From Costus lasius (Eukaryota > Streptophyta > Magnoliopsida > Zingiberales > Costaceae): DNA of 64,000 nt. A program made the translations under genes and the position numbers. Of the stretch, positions 1 through 10,713 are shown in pieces; the stretch's first letter is position 1, and every line of letters starts with the position of its first letter. The notes under the pieces are model-generated. The model made no database searches and was not told where the DNA came from. It saw nothing but the letters and a program-made list of their open reading frames with translations. Location of the stretch: positions 59,103,949 to 59,167,948 of the forward strand of contig CM050449.1 in NCBI GenBank assembly GCA_027563935.2, in the 5' to 3' direction.

Positions 1-1178
1 TTGTAAGGTTGTAGGGCACATAAGAGAATTAAAATTGATGCCAATGGGGTTTTCAAAATTTTATTTTCTATGTAATGGATCACATGATGATTGGTTGATG
101 CCATGATGCCTGTTTATTTAATCTTATGTGGGTTGCCCTATTGTGTGCTGTGCTGGGGCCTGCGTGCCTGGTTAATTATAAATTAATCTTATTTTGTGAT
201 CTGCGAATCACATTGTTTTAATTTATTGTATAATTGACCTGCGAGTCAAGCTTGTCTAGATAGATCAAAATGTATTCTGATTAGACAAGAGCACAAAAGC
301 ACACATCGCAGAGGCGCATTCAGCTGGTGGCGCACCTGAGGTGCTCTTGGCGCTAGGGCCCTGGGTTGGACCAGATGAGATGCAAAAGTCCCAAGAAGAG
401 CAAGTGAAGACTTAAGTATCTTAAGGTCTTACTTAGGCTTTGGGCTTTTACCACATAAGATCAGCATGCTTTCTTTTTATTCGTTATATAATTAGAACTG
501 CATGAGTTTATCTTCTGCTATAGCCATAGGATTTGCCTGATAGTAAGAAGATAAAAGGCCGTTAAAATCCAAACGCTAAAAATATCAAGCTCGTACGCCT
601 TCTGACGCGAAACCTCACTGTTCTGACTATCGTTGGAGCCGTGTTGTACCCACTCAGTGGGCACGTCCATCTATCTTCAGACGGTGCGGGATTTCACCTG
701 CGTGTTATAGAGAAGGGATTTATCGCTTCTCGTTGCTCAGCATAGCACGTGGTGGTCCAGGGAGTAGGTCGGGTCAGCTTGACCATGTAGGCTACATATG
801 TGGCGCATATGGTAGCGCATGGAGGCAGCCATCTGTGGGATCAGAGACTGTGTTGTACCAACTCAGTTGGCACAGTCTGCTGGATTGCCCAGATGAAGGG
901 GAATCACACGGGTTGGCGATTGGCTGGGACAGCCTACCAGAAATTAGTGCTTGTCATCTCTGTGCATCTTATCTCGCCTGAGCGGGACGCGGAGACCAAG
1001 TATGAAATCTGGATCCCATCTCACTAAAAGAGTGTTACTCTTTCGGACTGTTTACTGGATTTTTCAGTCAGACAAAATAGTGAGAAAAGAATCTTTCTTA
1101 AGTCCTGGATTGATTCTGAATATTGATACTGACCTTGCTGTTCTTGCATTGTTGTAGATTCCTGCAGCAACGAACACC
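1..1178 (+). other. Copia-A untranslated leader
   Basis: No gene is seen here. The stretch is homologous to the leaders of B, C and D. It holds the conserved hairpin array (640-986) and, at its end, a T-rich tract and AG (1156-1157) that could be a splice acceptor, 21 nt before the gag ATG. Copies B and D carry about 50 extra bases between GGCGCA repeats that A lacks near 310-330. A has GTACG where B, C and D have GTAAG after CTC near 590, so a donor at that second site is not conserved. Confidence 0.85.
640..986 (+). other. Leader RNA hairpin array, copia-A copy
   Basis: Hairpin 1 (640-665) has inner stem CCCACT/AGTGGG around one C, a TTGTA bulge and outer CGTG/CACG. Hairpin 2 (846-877) has inner CCAACT/AGTTGG, the same TTGTA bulge and outer GACTGTG/CACAGTC. 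A small stem at 922-934 is GGCTG/CAGCC around GGA, where copy B has GGCAG/CTGCC: a compensatory double change. Hairpin 4 (973-986) is CTCGC/GCGGG around CTGA. Pairing is read directly; folding in RNA is inferred. Confidence 0.6.
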
Positions 1179-4100
1179 ATGAGCTTCAATGTGCGATCCC
1201 TACTGGAAAGGGAGAAGTTTGCTGGGCCGAACTTCTCTGACTGGTTCGGACACCTTAAGATCGTTCTTAAGGCTGAGAGGAAACTGTATGTCCTCGAGAC
1301 GGCTGTGCCGCCTCAACCCGCTGCGAACGCCGCAAGGGCGGTTCGTGATGCCTATGAAAAACACGTCAATGATAGCATTGATGTCGCTTGCCTGATGCTA
1401 GCGTCTATGATGCCACCGCTGCAGCGTCAGCATGAGGATATGTCGGCTATAGAGATTATAGCGAACCTCAAGATGCTGTATGCTGCACAGGCGAGGACAG
1501 AACGCTATAATCTGACGAAGCTCTTCTTTCAGAGCAAACTGGCTGAAGGGAGCCAGTTGGAGCTCATGTGCTCAAGATGATTGGGCACAAGGAGGCTCTA
1601 GAGAAACTGGGGCATACCATCAACCAGGAGCTTGCTGTAGACATTATTCTGCAGTCTCTTCCGCCCTCTTTCGATGCGTTCATTATTAACTTTAATATGA
1701 ACAAAATCGATTGTACTCCGGCAAAGCTGCTGAATATGCTCTTGACTACTGAGGAAACTCTGAAGGGAAAGCCTTCAACCTCTATCTTACTGGTTCCTTC
1801 CAGAAACAAGAAGAAGGGGAAGAAGGGCAAGGCCCCAGTCAAGAACTACAGTAAGGCACTGAAACAGAAGGTGAGGCGGTCGAAGGACAACAGGTGTTTC
1901 CACTGTGGCCAGCTGGGTCACTGGAAAAAGGACTGTAAAGCGCTCCAAGGAGATAAGAGGGGAAGCATCGCTTCTGGCTCAGGTATATACGTGACGGAAG
2001 TCATGGTTTCATCTTCTTCTATTTCATGGGTGTTGGACACTGCATGTGGAGTTCACATTTGTTCAAATGTATAGGAACTCAAGAGAAGAAGGCAGGTGGG
2101 ACAGCATGAGGTAGACCTACGCATTGGAAATGGGGCACGGGTTGCTGCTGTTGCTGTAGGAGACTATTTCATTTCTTTACCATCTGGACTTGTATTGGAA
2201 CTAAACAGTTGTTATTTTGTTCCCAGTATAACTAAAAATATTATCTCCATTCCTGCTCTTGTCAGGAAAGGATTTGCCTTTGAATGCAATATTTCAAAGT
2301 GTGTTTTATCTTATGGTAATATTGTTTATGCTACTGGTTCAATTAACAATGGGTTATACATGTTGGACATGGAAAGTTCTATACATAACATTGATAATAA
2401 GAAAGCCAAGAATGCTGATGACAGCACCTTGCTATGGCATAGTCGTTTAGGCCATATAAACGAGAAACGCATTAAGCGGTTGCATGATCATGGACTGCTG
2501 GGATCATTCTCCTGTGAGGAGATTGATACATGCAAAGCTTGTTTGATGGGTAAAATGACGAAGTCACCTTTTTCTAATAAAGGTCAAAGGGCTTCAGGTT
2601 TACTTGACCTCATACACAGTGATGTGTGTGGGCCATTTAGTAAACATGCTAGAGGTGGCTATCAGTACTTCATTACCTTTACTGATGATTTCAGTAGGTA
2701 TGGGTATGTCTATCTGATGAGACATAAAAGTGAATCTTTTGACAAGTTCAAAGAGTTCAAGAATGAAGTACAAAATCAGCTAGGCCGAAATATCAAGGCA
2801 CTTCGCTCAGATCGAGGTGGAGAATACCTAACTCATGCGTTTACTGACTATCTAAAGGAGTGTGGGATTATCTCACAGCTCACTCCGCCAGGAACACCGC
2901 AATGGAATGGTGTGTCCGAAAGGAGAAATAGAACGTTACTTGATATGGTTCGTTCTATGATGAGTCAGGCTACTCTTCCATACTCCTTTTGGGGATTTGC
3001 ACTGGAAACAGCTGCAAAGGTACTAAACCGAGTGCCATCCAAGGCAGTTTCAAAGACTCCATATGAGTTATGGTGTGGGAAACAGCCGAGCTTGACATTT
3101 ATCAGGATCTGGGGTTGCGAGGCTTATGTCAAAAAGCTCGCCTCTGGGAAACTGGAGAACAGATCTGAGAAATGTATTTTTGTCGGGTACCCTAAGGAAA
3201 CTAAGGGTTATTATTTCTACGATCCCAAAGAGCACAAGGTATTTGTTGCTCAGACGGCCATATTTCTTGAGAAGGAGTTTCTTCTGCAAGAGGCCAGTGG
3301 GAGAGAAATAAAGCTGGATGAGAATCCAGAGGAAGGACAAAGTAGTCAAGCACAGTTGGATGAGGCTGAACCGGTAGAACAGGTTACTGAACAACCTGAG
3401 GCTCAGATATCACGGGAACCGCGAAGATTGGGAAGGATCCGTCGACAGCCTGAGCGCTATGACGGAGTCTACATCATTGATAATGATGAACCCCTCACTT
3501 ATGCGGATGCGGTCAGTGGACCGGAGTCAGCTAGATGGCTTGATGCTATGCGAGCCGAGATGGACTCCATGTCAGATAACCAAGTCTGGGATTTGGTTGA
3601 TCCGCCTCCGGGAGTAATCCCTATAGGCTGTAAATGGATCTTCAAGAAGAAGATTGACATGGATGGTAACGTGGTTACCTATAAAGGCAGGCTAGTTGCG
3701 AAAGGTTTCAGACAAATCTACGGGATAGATTATGATGAAACTTTCTCACCTGTAGCCATGTTTAAGTCTATTCGGATTCTTTTCGCGATAGCTGCATATT
3801 ACGATTATGAGATCTGGCAGATGGATGTGAAGACAGCTTTCCTTAATGGAAATCTGGATGAGGATGTGTACATGACACAACCTGAGGGTTTCACTAATCC
3901 ATCAGATCATCATAAAATATGCAAGTTAAAGAAGTCTATTTATGGACTTAAACAAGCATCTAGAAGTTGGAATATTCGTTTTGATGAATCAATCTCTGAG
4001 TTTGGTTTCATCAAGAACGAGGATGACCCGTGTGTATATAAGAGGTTTAGTGGGAGCGTGATTACATTCCTAGTCCTCTACGTCGATGATATCTTAATCA

Positions 4101-5062
4101 TTGGAAATGATATTCCTGAACTGCATGCGGTTAAAGCATGGTTAGGAAAATGTTTCCAGATGAAAGATTTAGGAGAAGCAGCCTATGTATTAGGTGTGAA
4201 GATCTACCGGGATAGATCTAAGAGGCTTCTCGGGCTGTGCCAGAGTACTTACATCGATAAAGTCCTGGAGAGATTCCATTTAGAGAATTCTAAAAGAGGA
4301 TATCTTCCAGTCAGACATGGTCTGAATCTTTCGAGGAGTCAGTGTCCACAAATACAGACTGAGAAAGATGAAATGGACAATACGCCTTATGCTTCGGCTA
4401 TTGGGTCCATTATGTATGCGATGTTGTGTACTCGCCCAGACGTCGCTTACGGGTTAAGCGTGACCAGTCGGTTCCAAAGTAATCCAGGTATGGCGCACTG
4501 GATTGCGGTCAAGAACATTTTAAAATATCTGCGGAGGACCAAAGATATGTTCTTGATATATGGTGGTCAGGAAGAACTCAGTATAGAAGGATATACTGAC
4601 GCTTCGTTCCAGTCGGACCAGGATGATTTCCGATCGCAATCAGGCTATGTTTTTAGCTTGAATGGTGGAGCAGTGGTGTGGAAAAGTTTCAAACAGTCAA
4701 CTGTTGCTGATTCCACAACAGAAGCCGAGTATGTTGCAGCCTCGGAAGCATCCAAGGAGGCAGTGTGGATTCGTAAGTTCGTGAGAGAACTTGGTGTCGT
4801 TCCTTCGAGTGCAGATCCTTTGGTTATCTTCTGTGATAACACTGGAGCAATCGCACAAGCAAAGGAACCACGGTCGCACCAGAAGTCCAAGCACATACAG
4901 AGACGGTTTCACTTGATCCGGGAGATCATAGATCGTGGCGAGATCAAAATTTGCAAGGTTCATACAGACGACAATCTGGCAGACCCGCTTACCAAGCCTC
5001 TGGCGCAGCAGAAGCATGAGAAGCACTGTAATAATATGGGTTTGAGACTTCTCAACCATTAG
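1179..5062 (+). pseudogene. Copia-A Gag-Pol polyprotein, one frameshift and one nonsense codon
   Basis: This is the retrotransposon polyprotein: Gag with one CCHC knuckle, aspartic protease, integrase, reverse transcriptase and RNase H. It reads in frame from ATG 1179 to about 1555, where missing bases compared with B shift the frame. It then reads from about 1568 to a TAG at 2072-2074, just past the protease motif DTACG, and is open again from 2075 to 5062. The integrase HHCC and D,D35E residues and the RT motif YVDD remain visible downstream. The TAG replaces the CAG of B and C and is shared with D. As it stands it cannot make a full polyprotein unless the frameshift and stop are bypassed. 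Confidence 0.93.
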
Positions 5063-5082
5063 ATTAAGTGCAAGTGGGAGAT

Positions 5083-6776
5083 TGTTGGGGTATGCCCTTA
5101 AGGCTAATGTTTGAGGCCTTTGGGATTGTAACAGTATCATCTAATAAACTCTTATGTTTATAAAGGCATGGTTTTTATTCAGGTTGTTGCCTTGTCTGCA
5201 GTAATAAGTGTACTACTGAATAATGTCTCAAAGCTGTTCAGCTAGGCTGACAGGCTATATGTCCTTAGTCGAGATATCTTGGTGAACATGAGACAGCCTT
5301 GATATGATTGAGACTAATATGTGTTCTAATCTTATAGGATGCTTCGAGCATGGAATAAGATTTAGACTCATGGGTACATTGGATGTACTGGACAGACCCT
5401 ACTAGGATATTCAATTGCTTGTCACAATGTGAATATTCCTTGTATGCACTAAGTGGCACATGTCCTCTGACTTGAGATCACTTGAGTTACTAAATGATGA
5501 TTGTCATTGTTTTGAGGTAGTTCAATATCATTTGAAACATAATGATCATAGACTATCTTGGATAATGATCATGAGTCAGGTTAGGGCACTAGTGATAGAT
5601 ATAGGATTGCCGTCTCCTTGTTCAAGGAGTGTGATGTTCTAAAGGGGCCCCCCCCTATATGAGATGATTGAGAAAGTGTATGGCCATACCCAGATGACTA
5701 TGCTCATCTGATCTAATCATGCTCATCGTATTGGAGTTACAAGCTTGACCCGCTTGTCCAATAAGAACATCCAGTGGCAAAGGACACATGCATGCCTTGT
5801 GAAGTTGATTCACACTTGTGCTGTGGTTTGGGAGTAGTCTTGGAAGACTCTTTCCTTTATATCGGGAGACAGTGATGTGTTGCTAGATACCCCTCACTGA
5901 TCGTGATAACAAAAGTTATCGTTACCGACATTTAAAGGAAACCCTCAGGGTCGCACAAATTGATGATATGACTTACTTAAGTCAGATCGTGTGGACTGAA
6001 TTATTTGGGTTCAGTTTAAAGGGATTTAAACTCTGATTGTAAGTGAGATCTAGTCTGATCATGTTTGATTGATTAGGGCTTGAGATCGGTAAGCTTCGAT
6101 CGAGAGAGGAGATGCTAGATCGGTAAGATCAAGAGCATCAGGAGATGAACGGTTAGATCTTGAGCCATTAGGTTCATAGAAGGTCTAGACCATATATTGG
6201 CTTGGCTTGGTTTGATTTTGGTCTATGAGCCAAATCGAATTGAACCTAAGAATGAACCGGTTCACTATGTGAATGCATGGTTCATGAAGGAAGGCGTTTT
6301 GGCGTTGGAACATGGCTTCATGACTTTCCATTTTGGGAAGTCATGTAACGCCATTTTTGATGTTATCGCCTAAACGCTTTTGCTCACTTGTGATTGACGT
6401 TGCTTGCTTGCCATCTCGTGTGGAAGAAGGTGAACGACAAGGGAGAGCTCTCGGCCAAGGAAGCATCTCAACCTATCCCTTCCATTCGGCAAGGACTCTT
6501 GAAGATCTTTGCTAGCACAAAGATCAACAAGAAGAAGTCATCCCTCCTTCTTGTGTGCGTCGCTTGTGGAGAAGATCTATCTTGCTCTTTGCTTCCAAGC
6601 CGCCTCCTTCCCATGGCTATGGTAACGAATCTTTCATTTGTTGTTTAAGTTGATCATATGAAAGTATAGCATGCGATCAAGTTTAAACCCTAATTCCGCT
6701 GCTAAAACAAAGAAGACCACTTGCGCCATCTATAGGGTTTCGCTCCCCCTTGAAGGGGACCCCTCTAAACCCTTCA
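5083..6776 (+). repeat. 3' LTR of copia-A
   Basis: This LTR of 1694 bp begins TGTTGGGGTATGCC and ends CCCTTCA. The tract AAGTGGGAGAT just before it is the likely polypurine primer of plus-strand synthesis. It contains the palindrome GTATGGCCATAC and the family U5 block with GCTAGCACAA and ATGGCTATG followed by GT (6613-6623). No protein gene is supported here. Confidence 0.93.
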
Positions 6777-6777
6777 A

Positions 6778-7281
6778 TATGGTGGTCAGGAAGAACTCAG
6801 TATAGAAGGATATACTGACGCTTCGTTCCAGTCGGACCAGGATGATTTCCGATCGCAATCAGGCTATGTTTTTAGCTTGAATGGTGGAGCAGTGGTGTGG
6901 AAGAGTTTCAAACAGTCAACTGTTGCTGATTCCACAACAGAAGCCGAGTATGTTGCAGCCTCGGAAGCATCTAAGGAGGCAGTTTGGATTCGTAAGTTCG
7001 TGAGAGAACTTGGTGTTATTCCTTCGAGTGTCGATCCTTTGGTTATCTTCTGTGATAACACTGGAGCCATCGCACAAGCAAAGGAACCACGGTCGCACCA
7101 GAAGTCCAAGCACATACAGAGACGGTTTCACTTGATCCGGGAGATCATTGATCGTGGCGAGATCAAAATTTGCAAGGTTCATACAGATGACAATCTGGCT
7201 GACCCGCTTACCAAGCCTCTGGCGCAGCAGAAGCATGAGAAGCACTGTAATAACATGGGTTTGAGATTTCTCAACCATTAG
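6778..7281 (+). pseudogene. Copia-A' pol, C-terminal RNase H fragment
   Basis: These are 168 codons equivalent to the last part of the B polyprotein (from about residue 1127). They include the RNase H residues in TDASFQSD, STTEAEY and FCDNTG and end at the usual LNH-stop. No stop or frameshift is visible inside. The start is an insertion junction, not a real initiation codon, so the fragment has no promoter or start of its own. Confidence 0.92.
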
Positions 7282-7301
7282 ATTAAGTGCAAGTGGGAGA
7301 T

Positions 7302-9014
7302 TGTTGGGGTATGCCCTTAAGGCTAATGTTTGAGGCCTTGGGATTGTAATAGTATCATTGTATAAACTCTTAAGTTTATAAAGGCAATGGTTGTTATTCA
7401 GGTTGTTACCTTGTCTGCTGTAATAAGTGTACTACTGAATAATGTCTCAAAGCTGTTCAGCTAGGCTGACATGCACTGATGTCCTTAGTCGATATATCTT
7501 GGTGAACATGAGACAGCCTTGATATGGTTAAGACTAATATGTGTTCTAATCTTATAGGATGCTTCGAGCATGGAATAAGATGTAGACTCATGGGTACATT
7601 GGATGTACTGGACAGACCCTACTAGGATATTCAATTGCTTGTCACAATGTGAATAATCCTTGTATGCTACAAGTGGCACATGTCCTTTGACTTGAGATCA
7701 CTTGTGTTTCTAAATGATGATTGTCATTGTTTTGAGGTAGTTCAATATCATTTGAAACATAAAGATTATAAACTATCTTGGATAATGATCATGAGTCAGG
7801 TTAGGACACTAGTGATAGACATAGGATTGCCGTCTCCTTGTTTAAGGAGTGTGATGTTCTAAAGGGGCCCCCTGAATGAGATGATTGAGAATAGTGTATG
7901 GCCATACCCAGGTGACTATGTTCATCTGATCTAATCATGCTCATCATATTGGAGTCACAGGCTTAACACGCTTGTCCAATAAGAACATCCAGTGGCAAAG
8001 GAAACATGTATGCCTAGTGAGTTGATTCACACTTGTGCTATGATTTGGGTGAAGTCTTGGAAGACTCTTTCCTTTATATCGGGAGACAGTGATGTGTTGC
8101 TAGATACCCCTCACTGATCATGATAACGTAAGTTATCGTTACCGACATTTAAAGGAAACCCTTAGGGTCGCACAATTTGATGATATGGCTTGCTTAAGTC
8201 AGATCGTGTGGACTGAATTGTTTGGATTCAGTTTAAAGGAGTTTAAACTCTGATTGTAAGTGAGATCTGGTCTGATCATGTTTGATTGATTAGGGCATGA
8301 GATCGGTAAGCTTCGATCGAGAGAAGTGATGCTAGATCAGTGAGATCAGATGCATCAAAAGATCAACGGTTAGATCTTGAACCATTTGGTTCAGAGAGAG
8401 ATCTAGACCATGGCTTGGGTTGTTTTGGTTTTGTCATTGAACCAAAAGCGTTGGACCGAATTCCATTGAACCGGTTCACACATGTGTGAACGGTTGGTTC
8501 AAGGTGGAAGCGTTTTAGGGCGGTTTGCTTTGAGTGGGCGAAAGCTTCATGACTTTCCATATTGGGAAATCATGTAACGCCTCATCTAAAAAAACGCCTC
8601 AACGCATGTTGTCTTCTTGCTTGGTCGTCTAACCATTCATGAAGAGGTTGGTTTTGACGAAAAGAGGAAGAGCTTCATCGCCCTAGCCGAAAGTGTTCTT
8701 CATCTCCTTCATACGACAAGAGGACAAGAGCCTTGAAGCCTTGCTAGCACAAGGACGACAAGGAGTGAGCCAACTTCATCTTGTGTGTGGCACACTTTGG
8801 AGGAGACCCCTATCGTTCTCTAGCTTCCAAGCCGACTCCTTCTTCATGGCTATGGTAAAAGATCTTAACTTGATCTTTGAATTGAAAGAAGTTGATTATA
8901 TAGACATACTACATGCGATCCTATGCAAACCCTATTTCCGCCCATGCGAAATCTTATGTTGCGCATGTTTAGGGTTTCCCCCCCCCCCCCCCCCCTATTC
9001 TAGGGGACCTTTCA
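7302..9014 (+). repeat. 3' LTR of copia-A'
   Basis: This LTR of 1713 bp runs from TGTTGGGG to ACCTTTCA and is preceded by the same AAGTGGGAGAT purine tract. The U5 start-exon motif ATGGCTATG followed by GT is at 8846-8856. A run of 18 C residues lies at 8988-9005, close to the LTR end. Right-hand TSD is probably ATCGG (9015-9019). Confidence 0.92.
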
Positions 9015-9028
9015 ATCGGCTGGTTATG
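9015..9028 (-). other. 14-bp island of copia-E coding DNA between two LTRs
   Basis: Read on the minus strand, these bases continue the E RNase H-proximal coding frame that stops at 10714. They include the TTATG duplicated by the solo LTR. The right flank of A' (ATCGG) is four bases away from that duplication, so two independent insertions hit E within about 10 bp. Confidence 0.8.
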
Positions 9029-10713
9029 TGAAAGTCCCTAAGGGGTGGGGTCGAAAGCCTAATAGGCGCATATCAGAGGATTCTTAGCAGAAGAATCTAG
9101 GGTTTCTAAGGAACGGTTTGCATATATCTATGATCAACTTGAATAGATCGATAAAGATTCTTACCAATGCCATTTCTTGGATGGCGACTTGGAAGCAGAG
9201 AGTGATGCCGCTCTCCTCCAAAGCAGATGCACACAAGATGAGTCTCGGCTTCTTCTTGTTGCTCCTTGTGCTAGCAAGGCTCCAAGAGTCCTGATCGAAT
9301 GAAAGGGTAGATGAGAAGAACTCTTGCTTGGGCGAATTTGTTTCTCTTCCTTGGCGTGAGCCTTCTTCACCACCAGAGAGCAAGCGGCGATGAGAGAGGA
9401 GGGAACGAGCGAGAATAGAGCGATCCACTTCTAACGTGGAGGCGTGCACCATGTTTAGAAGTCATGCTATCCAAAAATAGCAAAAACTCAACGTGTTCAA
9501 GCGTTCAAGTCAAATGAACGATCGCAACATTCTCCTCTTTGAACCATGCGCTCACTTGATGAGCCAGTTCAATTCATTTGGTTCAAAGACCAAAATAAAC
9601 CAAGCCTTGATCCCAATCACATTAAACCAAAAGGCTCAAGATCTGACCATTCATCTCTTGATGCTCTTGATCTCACCGATCTAGCATCCAATCTCTCGAT
9701 CGAAGCTTACCGATCTCAAGCCCTAATCAATCAAACATGATCAGACCAGATCTCACTTATAATCAGAGATTAAATCCCTTTAAACTGAACCAAAACAATT
9801 CAGTCCACACGATCTGACATAAGTAAGCCATATCATCAAATTGTGCGACCCTAAGGGTTTCCTTTAAATGTCGGTAACGATAACTTACGTTATCACGATC
9901 AGTGAGGGGTATCTAGCAACACATCACTGTCTTCCGATATAAAGGAAAGAGTCTTCCAAGACTACACCCAAACCACAGCACAAGTGTGAATCCACTTCAC
10001 TAGGCATACATGTTTCCTTTGCCACTGGATGTTCTTATTGGACAAGCGTGTCAAGCCTGTAATTCCAATATGATGAGAATGATTAGATCAGATGAAACAT
10101 AGTCATCCGGGTATGGCCATACACTTTCTCAATCATCTCATCCAGGGGGCCCCTATAGAACATCACACTCCTTCCAAGGAGACAGCAATCCTATATCGAT
10201 CACTAGCGCCCTAACATGACTCATGCTCATTATCCAAGATAGTCTATAACCATTATGTTTCAAATGATATTGAACTACCTCAAAACAATGCCAATCATCA
10301 TTTAGAAACACAAGTAATCTCAAGTCAGAGGAAGTATGCCACTTGTTTGCATATAAGGATTATTCACATTGTGACAAGCAATTTAATATCCTAAGTAGGG
10401 TCTGTCCAGTACATCCAATGTACCCATGAGTCTACATCTTATTCCATGCTCGAAGCATCCTATAAGATTAGAACACATATTAGTCTCAATCATATCAAGG
10501 CTGTCTCATGTTCACCAAGATATCTCGACTAAGGACAAAACTGCATGTCAGCCAAGCTGAACAGCTTTGAGACATTATTCAGAAATATATATATTGCAGC
10601 AGATAATGTAACAACCTAAATAACAACCATTGCCTTTATAAACATTGAGTTTATACATGATACTGATATAATCCCAAGGCCTCAAACATTAGCCTTAAGG
10701 GCATACCCCAACA
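9029..10713 (-). repeat. Solo LTR of the copia A-D family
   Basis: A single LTR in minus orientation: it begins (minus) TGTTGGGG and ends CTTTCA, 1685 bp. Perfect TSD TTATG lies at 9024-9028 and 10714-10718, so this is an insertion that lost its internal part by LTR-LTR recombination. Its U5 motif reads ATGGCATTG then GTAAGA (9173 down to 9159), the best splice-donor match of all copies. The antisense 64-codon frame found in other LTRs is broken here. Confidence 0.93.

Larger units (their letters stand above)
1..6776 (+). mobile_element. Copia-A, Ty1/copia LTR retrotransposon, 5' LTR outside window
   Basis: The window opens inside the leader of a Ty1/copia element; base 1 onward matches the leaders of copies B (from 24424) and D (from 48970). 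Order seen: leader, gag-pol (broken), a purine-rich tract next to the LTR, and a 1694-bp 3' LTR. The LTR ends at 6776 and is followed directly by mid-RNase H sequence of a sister copy. This fits A having inserted into A', with ATATG at 6777-6781 as the right-hand TSD. The left TSD and 5' LTR lie upstream, so this is unconfirmed. Confidence 0.93.
6777..9014 (+). mobile_element. Copia-A', 3' remnant of a sister element
   Basis: This is the last part of a copia internal region plus a full 3' LTR of the same family as A. Its sequence begins abruptly in RNase H at the point matching A near 4557, which suggests A landed inside A'. A' itself sits in the older element E: the bases after its LTR (ATCGG, 9015-9019) are E coding sequence. 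An alternative is an LTR-internal-LTR array from unequal recombination. The upstream flank would decide. Confidence 0.85.

Noticed and set aside
8988..9005. Run of 18 C as a regulatory or structural element
   Set aside because: Other family LTRs have 5-8 C at this point; most likely slippage or a base-calling artefact.
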